Shown here: in pieces, positions 46,016-54,244 of the stretch
How positions within the stretch are numbered: the first letter of the stretch is position 1
Layout of the letters: each line of letters opens with the position of its first letter
Origin: an uncultured Eubacterium sp.
GTDB taxonomy: Bacteria > Bacillota > Clostridia > Lachnospirales > Lachnospiraceae
DNA length: 64,000 nt
Direction of reading: 5' to 3'
NCBI GenBank assembly: GCA_934351445.1
Contig: CAKRIZ010000005.1
Coordinates: 16,422-80,421, forward strand
Notes under the pieces: generated by a model
The model's database searches: none
Seen by the model: the letters and a program-made list of their open reading frames with translations, nothing else
What the model was told of the DNA's origin: nothing
Made by a program: the position numbers and the translations under genes

Positions 46016-47003
46016 AAAGATAGTATGCGATATGTATCAGCAGATACCTCTGATACCACATAAAAACAAACAACTCCTTGTAAAAGACCACAATAACCGA
46101 TTTTCCATATTCTCACACATAATATTTTACACCGGGGACAGACTCCGGTGTCATCAGACGATCGCTCTCTCCTCAAAGCAGACGAAGATGAAAAAGATAG
46201 GGTCAGGGGTATCTGCTGATACATATCGCACTTGCCGGTGCCGGGGTTCCATGACACTGGAGATGGTAGTTATATTACCGCTTTTTGTTACATTTCTTGT
46301 ATTTTTTTTATTTATATTTCGCGTGTTATGGGTGCAGGAGAGTCTGGAGGAGGCTCTGCTGTACGCTTCCCGCTCATTGGCGGTCGATTGTTATGATGAG
46401 ATAGCGGACGGTATGCATTCGCAGGCAGCGCTGCTGGCAAAGGCACAGCTGCTGCTATGGAAAGGGCTCGAGGACAGTGAATGTCCGGTGGCGTTCATTC
46501 GTGGCGGAAGAAGTGGGATCTCGCTCTTATCCTCTGAATGTACAGGAGATGAAATTATATTATATGCCACGTATGAGATGCGGCCGCCTTGCCCGCTGAT
46601 TGGAAACTATAGCTATCGGCTGATGCAGTGCGCACGCAGTAGAAAGTGGATTGGAGACCGTTCACTGACAGAAGCAGTATCCGGAAATGATGCATGGGTG
46701 TACATCACGCCGGAAGGAGTGGCATATCACCGGTCATTATCCTGCAATTATCTGGATCTGTCGATTCATGCGGTGAACAGGCATGCACTGCGATCGCTGC
46801 GTAATGCTTCGGGAGAAACTTACCGGCGCTGCGAATCATGCGGCACTGCGGGTGGTGACACGGTTTATATTACAGATTATGGAACCCGTTATCACACGGG
46901 ATTGTCCTGCAATGGACTGAAACGAACGATTTATATGGTAAAACTCAATCAGACAGGAGGCAGACACGCATGCGGGAAATGTGGAACCAGGTCGCAGTCA
47001 TAG
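46008..47003 (+). CDS. TadE-like minor pilin carrying an in-frame MITE-like insertion
   Basis: A 331-residue protein. The true TadE-like segment is RGSMTLEMVVILPLFVTFLV (about residues 79-98), where a prepilin leader normally is only a few residues long. Here residues 7-74 come from the 205-bp inverted-repeat element at 46026-46230. The C-terminal half carries two similar Cys/His units: YITPEGVAYHRSLSCNYLDL...CESCG and YITDYGTRYHTGLSCNGLKR...CGKCG, which look like paired metal-binding modules. GTG 46008 is 9 bases after GGGGGA. Whether such a long leader is still processed is open. Confidence 0.7.
   Translation: MNEKIVCDMYQQIPLIPHKNKQLLVKDHNNRFSIFSHIIFYTGDRLRCHQTIALSSKQTKMKKIGSGVSADTYRTCRCRGSMTLEMVVILPLFVTFLVFFLFIFRVLWVQESLEEALLYASRSLAVDCYDEIADGMHSQAALLAKAQLLLWKGLEDSECPVAFIRGGRSGISLLSSECTGDEIILYATYEMRPPCPLIGNYSYRLMQCARSRKWIGDRSLTEAVSGNDAWVYITPEGVAYHRSLSCNYLDLSIHAVNRHALRSLRNASGETYRRCESCGTAGGDTVYITDYGTRYHTGLSCNGLKRTIYMVKLNQTGGRHACGKCGTRSQS
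46026..46230. mobile_element. MITE-like element of 205 bp inside the TadE-like gene
   Basis: 28-bp terminal inverted repeats at 46026-46053 and 46203-46230 (27 of 28 matching; the outer 22 bases, starting TGCGATATGTATCAGCAG, are exact). The interior is AT-rich with one more hairpin ACACCGG/CCGGTGT (about 46129-46151). It has no transposase and stays open in the gene's frame. No target duplication was recognised. Confidence 0.7.
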
Positions 47004-47401
47004 GAATGCTCACGATCTGTGCGGCAGAGGATATTCGAAAAAAACAGATTCGTTTAAACGTTGTATTGGCATTCGGGATTGCCGGTATTGTATTCCATAT
47101 GTTGTGGCAGATGCAGACGATTGAAAACATTCTGCTTGGAATGGGCGTCGGAGGCGCATTGCTTCTGCTTGGTCTGTTCACTGGAGGAAAGATCGGTGCC
47201 GGAGACGGTGTATTGATGATAGTCACGGGGATCTACCTTGGCATGGAGCAGAATGTGGAATTACTGGTCAGCAGTCTGTTTATCTGTGCAATTTATGCAT
47301 TATGCCTGCTTGTACTGCGCAAGAAGCGTAGGACAGATACCGTAGCGTTTATACCGTTTGTACTGGTGTCTTATGTGTGTATGCTGGCAGGTGTCATATG
47401 A
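46970..47401 (+). CDS. tadV: Prepilin peptidase (TadV/CpaA, A24 family)
   Basis: A 143-residue membrane aspartic peptidase. The two catalytic Asp motifs are seen: AAEDIRKKQIRLN (Asp near 21) and GKIGAGDGVLM (Asp near 78), within four or five membrane segments. It lacks the methylase domain, as Tad-type peptidases do. It cleaves the leaders of the Flp pilin and TadE-like proteins encoded beside it. It overlaps both neighbouring genes. Confidence 0.88.
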   Translation: MREMWNQVAVIGMLTICAAEDIRKKQIRLNVVLAFGIAGIVFHMLWQMQTIENILLGMGVGGALLLLGLFTGGKIGAGDGVLMIVTGIYLGMEQNVELLVSSLFICAIYALCLLVLRKKRRTDTVAFIPFVLVSYVCMLAGVI

Positions 47402-47658
47402 GAAGCCACAGATCAGCCGGGTGGATGCAGGCCAGTTATACGATAGAAGCAGCGATACTCCTGCCACTGTTTTTGACAGCATTGCTCACAGGTATGCTGC
47501 TTGCGGTCGATTGTTGTGAGGATGTCGCAGAGGCAGCAGCCGACTGGGAATTATTGCATGAGATCGAGCCAACGGCACGGATCTGGCGGACAGAAGCAAT
47601 CAGACAGGGAATGGAGGAATTATTTGGAGATACAGTATCAGAGAAATCTGAAGAATAG
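47398..47658 (+). CDS. Second TadE-like minor pilin
   Basis: An 86-residue protein: basic leader MRSHRSAGWMQA, then SYTIEAAILLPLFLTALLTGMLLAVD, a classic TadE-type processing site with Glu at +5-like position and stalk helix, and a short acidic tail. ATG 47398 forms an ATGA overlap with the peptidase stop. It overlaps the FHA gene by 35 bases, so the whole tail of the operon is tightly coupled. Confidence 0.75.
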   Translation: MRSHRSAGWMQASYTIEAAILLPLFLTALLTGMLLAVDCCEDVAEAAADWELLHEIEPTARIWRTEAIRQGMEELFGDTVSEKSEE

Positions 47659-48820
47659 CTATATGGTCATTATCGAACCAGAGCGTCCACTGAATCCGGA
47701 TGGGGAACTGGCGGAGCGGATGCTGCAGAGACAGCCGTTATCCGGTTTGCTGACATGGGTGAGTATGGAACATCAGGGAGATATGACATTCTGGTATCAG
47801 ATCACCGGAATGCAGAGTCTGACGGATCGTTTACAGCAGCAGTCTGTGAATCATATATTATTACAGGGCATATTGGCGGTGTTGTTGGGTCTGCAGGAGG
47901 AATTGCCCAGATACTATCTGAAGCCAGAGCATCTGTTGCTGCGTGCAGAGCAGATTTTTATAGACACGGCTGGCGGACGGATCCGGTTATGCTATGAACC
48001 AATGTGGAGCAGAGATCCGCGGGAGTCGTTGCAGGAACTATTAGAGCAGCTGCTGCCGCACATCGATCATAGTGACAAGGCAGCGGTAGCATTAGCTTAT
48101 GGCCTGTATGAGAACTGTCAACAGCCCAATGCAGATGTATGGCGGTATGTGCGGGAACAGTCGCAGGCATTTCGGTCCGGTGGGCAGCAGGTTATGCCAA
48201 CCGCAGAGATGCCAGAGTCAGGTGGTGAGGCAGATGCCTCACATACGGATGTGGCAGAGGCGGATGATTTGTCAGGGCACGGGGGAACTGCATTGTTTTC
48301 AGATGATCACAACAAAAATGTAACGCATGGAACTTCATTTGCGCAACGGATAGAGTCATTCATACATCCGGCGTTACATCCAATATTGCAGCAATTACCG
48401 GAGAAATATAAACGCTTTAGAAAAAGAGAGAAAGATCGTCAGCCAGAACCGATTTATATGTTTGAACCGGAGGAGGAAGCGGCGGTATGTGAGAACCCGA
48501 CGGTTTATCTGGGCGCTGGGGAACATACGCAGGGCAGATTAAACTATGTAGGTAGTGGTGTGCAGCCGAGCTTTCAGGTAGAAGGTGATGTATTTTTGAT
48601 CGGAGGAAAAAATGGGCAGGCTGACGGTCAGATCGATGCACCGGGAGTCAGCCGCAGCCATGCACGGATCACGCGGGAGGAAGATGCCTATTATATTGAG
48701 GATCTGAATTCCAGAAACGGAACCTGCCTGAACGGAGAATTGCTCTTATACAGGCAAAAACGCAGGTTAAAGTCCGGAGACCACCTGCGTTTCGCACAAG
48801 AAGAATATATATTTTATTGA
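47624..48820 (+). CDS. DUF6382-like protein with C-terminal FHA domain (TTG start)
   Basis: A 398-residue soluble protein ending the Tad operon. The N-terminal 180 residues (SYMVIIEPERPLNPDGELAE onward) fit the DUF6382 domain often joined to FHA. The last 85 residues are an FHA phosphothreonine-binding domain: FLIGGKNGQADGQID, PGVSRSHARI and DLNSRNGTCLNGE. A disordered acidic linker lies between. TTG 47624 is 6 bases after GGAGG. This suggests that pilus activity is tied to Ser/Thr phosphorylation; no kinase is in the window. Confidence 0.75.
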   Translation: MEIQYQRNLKNSYMVIIEPERPLNPDGELAERMLQRQPLSGLLTWVSMEHQGDMTFWYQITGMQSLTDRLQQQSVNHILLQGILAVLLGLQEELPRYYLKPEHLLLRAEQIFIDTAGGRIRLCYEPMWSRDPRESLQELLEQLLPHIDHSDKAAVALAYGLYENCQQPNADVWRYVREQSQAFRSGGQQVMPTAEMPESGGEADASHTDVAEADDLSGHGGTALFSDDHNKNVTHGTSFAQRIESFIHPALHPILQQLPEKYKRFRKREKDRQPEPIYMFEPEEEAAVCENPTVYLGAGEHTQGRLNYVGSGVQPSFQVEGDVFLIGGKNGQADGQIDAPGVSRSHARITREEDAYYIEDLNSRNGTCLNGELLLYRQKRRLKSGDHLRFAQEEYIFY

Positions 48821-48854
48821 TCAGCCGGGAATTCGCCCGACTGTGTAGGAACGA

Positions 48855-49826
48855 TTATTTTACAGTCACATTGACCTTTGCGGTTTTTGTGTTTGCCTTG
48901 ATCGTGATGACTGCTTTTCCGGCTTTCTTACCGGTGATAACACCCTTTGCATTAACGGTAGCGACCTTCTTGTTTGAAGATGTGTAGGTTACCTTGACAG
49001 AAGGGCTGGAGATCGGAGAGAGCTTTACCGTCTTTCCGACTTTTACGGTAGCCTTTGTAGGAGCAGACAGGACTTTGTTATTCTTGATCGTAGCGATGTT
49101 TAAGTCTTTGGCATCTTTTTCGGCTTTATTCGGTGCAACGAAGCAGTTGCCCTCGGGCTTTTCGTTGAAGTTGCTGTTTACAAGAACCGTTCCGTCGGCT
49201 TTTGTGATCTTCAGGTCATCCAGATAGATCGCACTCTTTGCAGCGGAAATGTTGATACCTTTTACCATTGTATAGAATGCCAGAGCAACGGAATCCGCGG
49301 TAGTAGCAGTTACCTGTGCATCGTTTGTATCATAGGTAGTGGTCTGTGCCTCATAGGAGATTACATAAAAATCACCGGATTTTTTTACTGTGGCATAGTC
49401 GACCGGAATGTCCTGATCTGTAGCCTCATCCCATGAGGTCAGAGAGCCGTCTGCATGATATTCCGCTACGGGAAGCTCCATACTGCCTGCCCACGGCCAT
49501 TCTTCGTCTGTGACTACATTAAAGCTGAGACCGCTCATGATATTGACAGCGGATTCCTCTTTGATAAAGGTAGTCGGGATATAGAGCTTGTAGCTTACCG
49601 TGTAGCTTTCTGAAAAAGCAGACGGATCACCAAGCCCCCAGAGTGAGCATTCGGAGTTCGACGTACTGCCCCAGTCTGCATCCCAGTTGTCATTGGTATA
49701 GTTGACGGGGATCTCAAGCATTTTGTTTGCGGATGCTGCGTTTGCGGGTACTGCCGAAGCAGCGAGTCCGAGTGCCAGAGCACCGGCACTAAACAGAGCA
49801 ACCATTCGGTTCATACATGTTTTCAT
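48855..49826 (-). CDS. Secreted protein with carbohydrate-binding-like part and Big_2 domain
   Basis: A 323-residue exported protein: signal peptide MNRMVALFSAGALALGLAAS then AVPANAAS; residues 35-240 form an acidic, aromatic-rich beta domain (DNWDADWG, EEWPWAGSMELPVAEYHADG, SAIYLDDLKITKADG) resembling carbohydrate-binding modules; residues 250-323 are a Big_2 domain (VKVTYTSSNKKVATVNAKGV, GKAVITIKA). AAGGAGA lies before ATG 49826. It is convergent with the FHA gene. The carbohydrate-binding role is a guess. Confidence 0.65.
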   Translation of the reverse strand: MKTCMNRMVALFSAGALALGLAASAVPANAASANKMLEIPVNYTNDNWDADWGSTSNSECSLWGLGDPSAFSESYTVSYKLYIPTTFIKEESAVNIMSGLSFNVVTDEEWPWAGSMELPVAEYHADGSLTSWDEATDQDIPVDYATVKKSGDFYVISYEAQTTTYDTNDAQVTATTADSVALAFYTMVKGINISAAKSAIYLDDLKITKADGTVLVNSNFNEKPEGNCFVAPNKAEKDAKDLNIATIKNNKVLSAPTKATVKVGKTVKLSPISSPSVKVTYTSSNKKVATVNAKGVITGKKAGKAVITIKANTKTAKVNVTVK

Positions 49827-49857
49827 AATATCTTCTCCTTTTTACTGTGTAATCTAC

Positions 49858-49887
49858 ATTTACAGACAGCTCCATCGCTATCTGTAA
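49858..49887 (-). promoter_or_regulatory. Leader hairpin of the secreted Big_2 gene
   Basis: TTTACAGACAG and CTATCTGTAAA pair over 10-11 bases around an 8-base loop, 32 bases before the start codon. It may protect the mRNA 5' end. Confidence 0.4.
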
Positions 49888-49905
49888 AGCCGACAGGTTA
49901 CTGTT

Positions 49906-49935
49906 ATTATAATATCAGAACATAGGGAGGGTCAA
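49906..49935 (-). promoter_or_regulatory. Promoter of the secreted Big_2 gene
   Basis: On the minus strand TTGACC (49935-49930), 18-base spacer, perfect TATAAT (49911-49906). Confidence 0.6.
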
Positions 49936-50031
49936 GTGAGAATATTGCAAAAATATTAAGAAAATTGCGCAATTCTGTCAACAATAAGCGGGCGCATTGA
50001 CAGCCTCAGGATCTCGTGTTACTGTGTAGGC

Positions 50032-50658
50032 ATGTATGAGACACAATATGAAGATCAGATGACACAGGAACATAATCTATATAGAAGGAAATGGCTCAAC
50101 ATCAATATCGTTTTGATTGCAGTAAATATTGTAATCTGGGTAATTATGAGCACGCAGGGTGATACGCGGGATGCGGCTTATATGTTATTGCACGGAGCCA
50201 TGTATCCGGATGTCGTATTGGGTGGTGAATGGTATCGGCTATTCAGTGCGATGTTTTTGCATTTTGGCGTGGAGCATTTGCTCAGCAATATGTTTATGCT
50301 GTATTTTCTCGGTGATATGCTATTGCGGGCGGTGAGCCAGTGGAAGTATGCCGTGATTTATCTCTTATCCGGTGTGGGAGGCAGTGTTTTATCATTGATT
50401 GTTATGCTCATGACGGGAGATTATTGCGTATCCGCAGGTGCATCCGGCGCGATCTACGGTGTGATCGGGGCGCTGCTCTGGGTCGTATTGCGCAACGGCG
50501 GCAAATTCGAGTCCATCAGTATTCCGCGGATGCTGTTTGCAGTCGTGCTCTATATTAGTTATGGGTTTACGGTAGAGGGCGTGGATGCGTGGGCGCATCT
50601 CGGCGGTGCGATCGTGGGATTTCTGGTATGTATCGTACTTTACCGAAAAAGGCGTTGA
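50032..50658 (+). CDS. Rhomboid-family intramembrane serine protease
   Basis: A 208-residue membrane protease with six hydrophobic segments. The catalytic Ser is in GASGAIYG (near residue 140) and the His in DAWAHLGGAIVG (near 190); the HFGVEHLLSNMFMLYFLG block carries the conserved His/Asn. The dyad is complete. The substrate is unknown. ATG 50032 has no ribosome site and lies only 7 bases after a weak -10 (see findings); an ATG at 50059 is an alternative start. Confidence 0.9.
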   Translation: MYETQYEDQMTQEHNLYRRKWLNINIVLIAVNIVIWVIMSTQGDTRDAAYMLLHGAMYPDVVLGGEWYRLFSAMFLHFGVEHLLSNMFMLYFLGDMLLRAVSQWKYAVIYLLSGVGGSVLSLIVMLMTGDYCVSAGASGAIYGVIGALLWVVLRNGGKFESISIPRMLFAVVLYISYGFTVEGVDAWAHLGGAIVGFLVCIVLYRKRR

Positions 50659-50773
50659 GTTTTTCGGTTGGATTGTCTATACTAAAAGGGATAAAAATCA
50701 AAAAATAAAAATCAAGAGATGAAAATCAAAAGTATACAGACAAATAACGGGAATACAATCAAAGGATAAGAAG

Positions 50774-51769
50774 ATGAAGATAAATATTTATTACGGCGGC
50801 AGAGGTGTGCTTGACGATCCGACAATCTACGTATTGAATAAGATGGAAGAAGTATTGGCGGAACTGCGTGTCAGTGTGACGAGATATAATATCTACGAGC
50901 ATAAGAGCAGTATCAGTACACTTCCCCAGACGATCCGTGATGCGGATGGTATTATTCTGGCAACGACAGTAGAATGGCTGGGTATCGGTGGATATATGCA
51001 GCAGTTTCTCGATTCCTGTTGGTTGTACGGAGACAAGGAAAAGATCGCCCAGACATATATGCAGCCGATCGTGATGTCTACAACTTATGGCGAGCGTGAG
51101 GCAGAGCTGAGCCTGATGAATGCGTGGGCGACATTGGGAGGATTGCCGTGCAATGGTTTATGCGGGTATGTAGAGGATCTGGTGAGTTTTCAGATGAATC
51201 AGGATTATTCGCTGATTATTGAGAAAAAGGCAGAGAATCTCTATCGCACGATCTCGCAAAAGATGAAGAGTCTGCCGACGAGCAATCAGGCAGTTACACA
51301 GTCTGTACAGCGGACTCCGCAGATGGAGCTCACACCGCAGGAAAGTGAACAGCTATCGCAATATGCATCAGATGATAGCTATGTTAAGCAGCAAAAGGCA
51401 GATATTGAACAGCTTGCGATGCGTTTCCGCGGTATGATGCAGCAGACATCGCAGGATGATGAACTGGCGTATGTGATAGATTTTGAGTCACATTTTTCCG
51501 GCAGACAGGATGTAGAGGTTAATTATCTGCTGATCATAGATGGGAAAAAGAAACCGTTATGTATACAGATTCATAATGGGGAATTGGTGTGTCATTATGG
51601 GCAGCAGGAGCATACGGATGTCTATGTGAAGCTGACACCGGAGGTATTAGAGTCGATCATTGCCGGGCGGATGACATTCCAGCGGGCATTTATGACTGGT
51701 GAGATGACGGCAAAGGGAAATTTCAAGACACTCAGGCAATTGGATGAATTGTTTGTATTTACAGCATAG
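50774..51769 (+). CDS. Flavodoxin-like domain fused to SCP2 sterol-carrier domain
   Basis: A 331-residue soluble protein. The N-terminal 170 residues look like an NAD(P)H-dependent FMN reductase/flavodoxin fold (MKINIYYGGRGVLDDPTIYVL, ADGIILATTVEWLGIGGYMQQFLDSCW, MSTTYGEREAEL). The C-terminal 110 residues form an SCP2 lipid-binding domain (YLLIIDGKKKPLCIQIHNGE, VYVKLTPEVLESIIAGRMTFQRAFMTGEM). This fusion occurs in Clostridia; the function is not known. AAGGATAAGAAG precedes ATG 50774. Confidence 0.75.
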   Translation: MKINIYYGGRGVLDDPTIYVLNKMEEVLAELRVSVTRYNIYEHKSSISTLPQTIRDADGIILATTVEWLGIGGYMQQFLDSCWLYGDKEKIAQTYMQPIVMSTTYGEREAELSLMNAWATLGGLPCNGLCGYVEDLVSFQMNQDYSLIIEKKAENLYRTISQKMKSLPTSNQAVTQSVQRTPQMELTPQESEQLSQYASDDSYVKQQKADIEQLAMRFRGMMQQTSQDDELAYVIDFESHFSGRQDVEVNYLLIIDGKKKPLCIQIHNGELVCHYGQQEHTDVYVKLTPEVLESIIAGRMTFQRAFMTGEMTAKGNFKTLRQLDELFVFTA

Positions 51770-51811
51770 ATTCTACGAATCCGGGTCTAATAAATGAAAA
51801 GGAGAATACAC

Positions 51812-52225
51812 ATGAGAGACGAGAATTGCATTTTTTGTAAGATTATGGCAGGAGAGATTCCTTCCCGTACATTATTTGAGGATGATGACTTTAAGGTGAT
51901 CATGGATGTCGGACCGGCAGCAAAGGGACATTCACTGATCGTGCCGAAGCAGCATTATGCAGATGTATATGAGCTGCCGGGTGAACTGGCAGGTGAAGCA
52001 ATGAAGCTGGCAAAACGCATGGCTACGCATATGACTACCGTGCTGAACTGTGATGGTTTTAACATCATGCAGAACAACGGTGAAGTCGCAGGTCAGACCG
52101 TATTCCATTATCATCTGCATCTGATACCCCGCTATAAGGATGCAGCACCGATCCTCACATGGACACAGAACCATTTCAGCGATGAAGAGATGGACGAGCT
52201 GGCGGAGAGACTTGCAGTAAAATAA
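51812..52225 (+). CDS. HIT-family nucleotide-binding hydrolase
   Basis: A 137-residue protein of the Hint/HinT type. CIFCKIMAGEIP carries the zinc-type Cys pair near the start, and the catalytic triad is in FHYHLHLIPR (HxHxH, near residue 100), preceded by NNGEVAGQTV. Such enzymes hydrolyse nucleoside phosphoramidates. ATG 51812 follows AAAAGGAG with 7-base spacing. A terminator follows. Confidence 0.92.
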   Translation: MRDENCIFCKIMAGEIPSRTLFEDDDFKVIMDVGPAAKGHSLIVPKQHYADVYELPGELAGEAMKLAKRMATHMTTVLNCDGFNIMQNNGEVAGQTVFHYHLHLIPRYKDAAPILTWTQNHFSDEEMDELAERLAVK

Positions 52226-52237
52226 AAGTATAAAAAT

Positions 52238-52282
52238 AGAGCTGATATCCGGTTAAGGTGATGTGGGTATCAGCTCTTTTTT
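52238..52282. terminator. Bidirectional terminator between HIT gene and murG
   Basis: AGAGCTGATATCC and GGGTATCAGCTCT form a stem of about 12 bp with T runs on the plus side and A-rich sequence before it, serving the two convergent genes. Confidence 0.8.
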
Positions 52283-52334
52283 ATTTGATAGGAAATTCCT
52301 ATCACATCAAACGCTCCGCGCGCATGCTGTATAT

Positions 52335-53399
52335 CTATTTTGCGACTTTTTTCAGCAGATCGACAATCATATCGATCGAATCGAGCGAGCGGCTTTCTTT
52401 CATAGCAGTGATATATTGTTCACGGTTCGCATACAGTTCTTCCACTGCGTCAAGCAGTGTCTTGGCAGAGAGATTTTCTTCCAACAGTACTTTAGAAAAC
52501 CCTTGCTTTTCAAATGAAGAAGCATTCAGGATCTGGTCTCCGCGGCTGGCTGCAGCCGAGAGCGGGATGAGCAGATTCGGTTTGTGCAATGCCTGTAGTT
52601 CACAGATGGAATTTGCACCCGCGCGGGATACGACGATATCGCTCATCGCAAATATATCGTTGAGTTCCCGGCCAATATATTCAAACTGCCGGTAGCCCTT
52701 TGTCGGTGCAAGCGATGGCTCCAGATGACCTTTTCCGCACATGTGGGCGACCTGAAAATGCTCCAACAGCGTAGGCAGAGCCTCGCGGACAGCCTGATTG
52801 ATGACAACAGATCCACTGCTGCCGCCGATGATAAACAGTACCGGACGGCTATTATCAAAACCGCACAGCTCGCGGGCTGCGTCAGCGTCACCATGCAGCA
52901 GTTCACGTCGGATCGGTGAGCCGGTCAGGACGGCCTTGCCAGCGGGCAGATATTTCATCGTTTCCGGGAAGTTGCAACAGACTTTGGTCGCACAGGGAAT
53001 GGCGATCTTGTTCGCCAGACCCGGTGTGATGTCGGATTCATGAATGATTGCGGGAACGCGGCAGAACTTTGCGGCGAGTACGACCGGTACCGATACAAAG
53101 CCTCCTTTGGAAAAGACAACATCCGGTTTTAGTTTATGTATCAGATGGATCGCCTGCCCCAGACCTTTTACGACCTTGAACGGATCGGAAAAGTTCTTCG
53201 GATCAAAATAGCGGCGCAGTTTTCCGGATGAGATTCCGTAATATGGGATACCCTGGGCCTCGATCAAGTCCTTTTCCATACCCTGATAAGAACCAATATA
53301 AGAAATGTCAAAACCTGATTCCTTCAGGTGTGGAAGCAGTGCAATATTCGGTGTCACGTGGCCGGCAGTGCCGCCGCCGGTGAGCAGTATTCTCTTCAT
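52335..53399 (-). CDS. murG: UDP-GlcNAc:lipid I N-acetylglucosaminyltransferase
   Basis: Adds GlcNAc to lipid I to form lipid II at the inner face of the membrane. The 354-residue GT28 protein opens with LLTGGGTAGHVTPNIALLP, has KPDVVFSKGGFVSVPVVLAA and the C-terminal FIIGGSSGSVVIN and VVSRAGANSICEL blocks of UDP-GlcNAc binding. It stands alone here, outside a division cluster. AAGGAGG precedes ATG 53399. Confidence 0.95.
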   Translation of the reverse strand: MKRILLTGGGTAGHVTPNIALLPHLKESGFDISYIGSYQGMEKDLIEAQGIPYYGISSGKLRRYFDPKNFSDPFKVVKGLGQAIHLIHKLKPDVVFSKGGFVSVPVVLAAKFCRVPAIIHESDITPGLANKIAIPCATKVCCNFPETMKYLPAGKAVLTGSPIRRELLHGDADAARELCGFDNSRPVLFIIGGSSGSVVINQAVREALPTLLEHFQVAHMCGKGHLEPSLAPTKGYRQFEYIGRELNDIFAMSDIVVSRAGANSICELQALHKPNLLIPLSAAASRGDQILNASSFEKQGFSKVLLEENLSAKTLLDAVEELYANREQYITAMKESRSLDSIDMIVDLLKKVAK

Positions 53400-53681
53400 A
53401 AAAACAAAGTCCTCCTTTGCCGGTATCTATCACAATGATCTCATAATTATAAATAGATATGTGTCTATCAACTATCATATACATCACCCACGAAAAGTCA
53501 AGCGCGAACTCATCGCGCAGGGAGTCGTCTGCTGTTTTACTGTTCACTCGTACCGCTGCCGTTTTCCGCGCGAATCGTGTCGAAACATGCGATGAAAAAA
53601 GCTGGAAATGCGCCCATTACCGCGCTATCATTATTTATAGATGGCAGATCGAAACAGTTCAATCATAAGGGAGGAATGATT
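53400..53681. other. Divergent intergenic region
   Basis: It lies between murG (minus) and a small membrane-protein gene (plus). Open frames here are short and lack ribosome sites. AT-rich TATAATTATG near 53446 could be part of the murG promoter on the minus strand; no matching -35 is seen. No gene recognised. Confidence 0.4.
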
Positions 53682-54014
53682 ATGGGAGCAATGGGCGCAC
53701 GAATTATATTTTTTTTAGACACGCAGACGGACAAGCTGATACTGGCAGCGATGATTGTATTGATCATCCTGGGTATCGGTCAGTTCATCAGGGTGGGACG
53801 CACGAACCGTCAGCTGAAATATTTAACAGATCGGCTTGCGGACTATCTGAAAGCAGTCTTAGAGGATACGGAGGAGGAACTTCCTGCGCAGGATGCAGAG
53901 TTTGTCTCTCGCCAGGAGCAGAATATGCGGGATGCGCTGGAACTGCAAAAACAACAGAGACAGATCCGCGATGCACAGGTATTTGACGCGGTATTATCGG
54001 AGATGTATCCGTAG
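53682..54014 (+). CDS. Small single-span membrane protein, unknown
   Basis: 110 residues: a short N-terminus, one membrane helix LILAAMIVLIILGIGQFI (about 20-38), then a soluble helical tail rich in Arg, Glu and Gln (RTNRQLKYLTDRLADYLKAV and later EQNMRDALELQKQQRQIRDA), probably a coiled coil. No family recognised. ATG 53682 lies 7 bases after GGGAGG. It precedes the promoter of the SleB-like hydrolase gene. Confidence 0.6.
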   Translation: MGAMGARIIFFLDTQTDKLILAAMIVLIILGIGQFIRVGRTNRQLKYLTDRLADYLKAVLEDTEEELPAQDAEFVSRQEQNMRDALELQKQQRQIRDAQVFDAVLSEMYP

Positions 54015-54016
54015 AT

Positions 54017-54045
54017 TTGACAAAATGAAAATCCTCTGCTATAAT
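54017..54045 (+). promoter_or_regulatory. Sigma-A promoter of the SleB-like hydrolase gene
   Basis: Perfect TTGACA (54017-54022), 17-base spacer and perfect TATAAT (54040-54045). It begins right after the stop of the upstream gene. Confidence 0.88.
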
Positions 54046-54244
54046 GCGCATGTAACAAATTCGTAACATTCTTAACATTTACGCATAAATTACGAATAAA
54101 AAAGTTACAAATTGTGTAAACTAGTGTAAGAAACTGGTAATGGATGGTAAATATGTGGTAAACATCCAGTAACAAAGAATTTAGAAATACTACCAAAATC
54201 TTTCTGGGGTGCATGAAGCACGCAGATATCGCGGAGGTTATTTT
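54046..54244 (+). promoter_or_regulatory. Long leader of the SleB-like gene with TGTAAC repeats
   Basis: A leader of about 190 bases. TGTAAC-N5-CGTAAC lies at 54051-54067, and further TGTAA/GGTAA words recur (about 54115-54175). TGTWAH-N5-TGTWAH is the site of the cell-wall regulator WalR in Bacillus. No known riboswitch pattern was recognised. Confidence 0.4.

Noticed and set aside
45985-46257. Minus-strand 90-codon frame over the MITE-like element
   Set aside because: The element is nearly symmetric, so both strands are open; no start signal or homology.
54046-54244. Leader of the SleB-like gene as a c-di-AMP or c-di-GMP riboswitch
   Set aside because: Length would fit, but the conserved cores of those riboswitches were not found.
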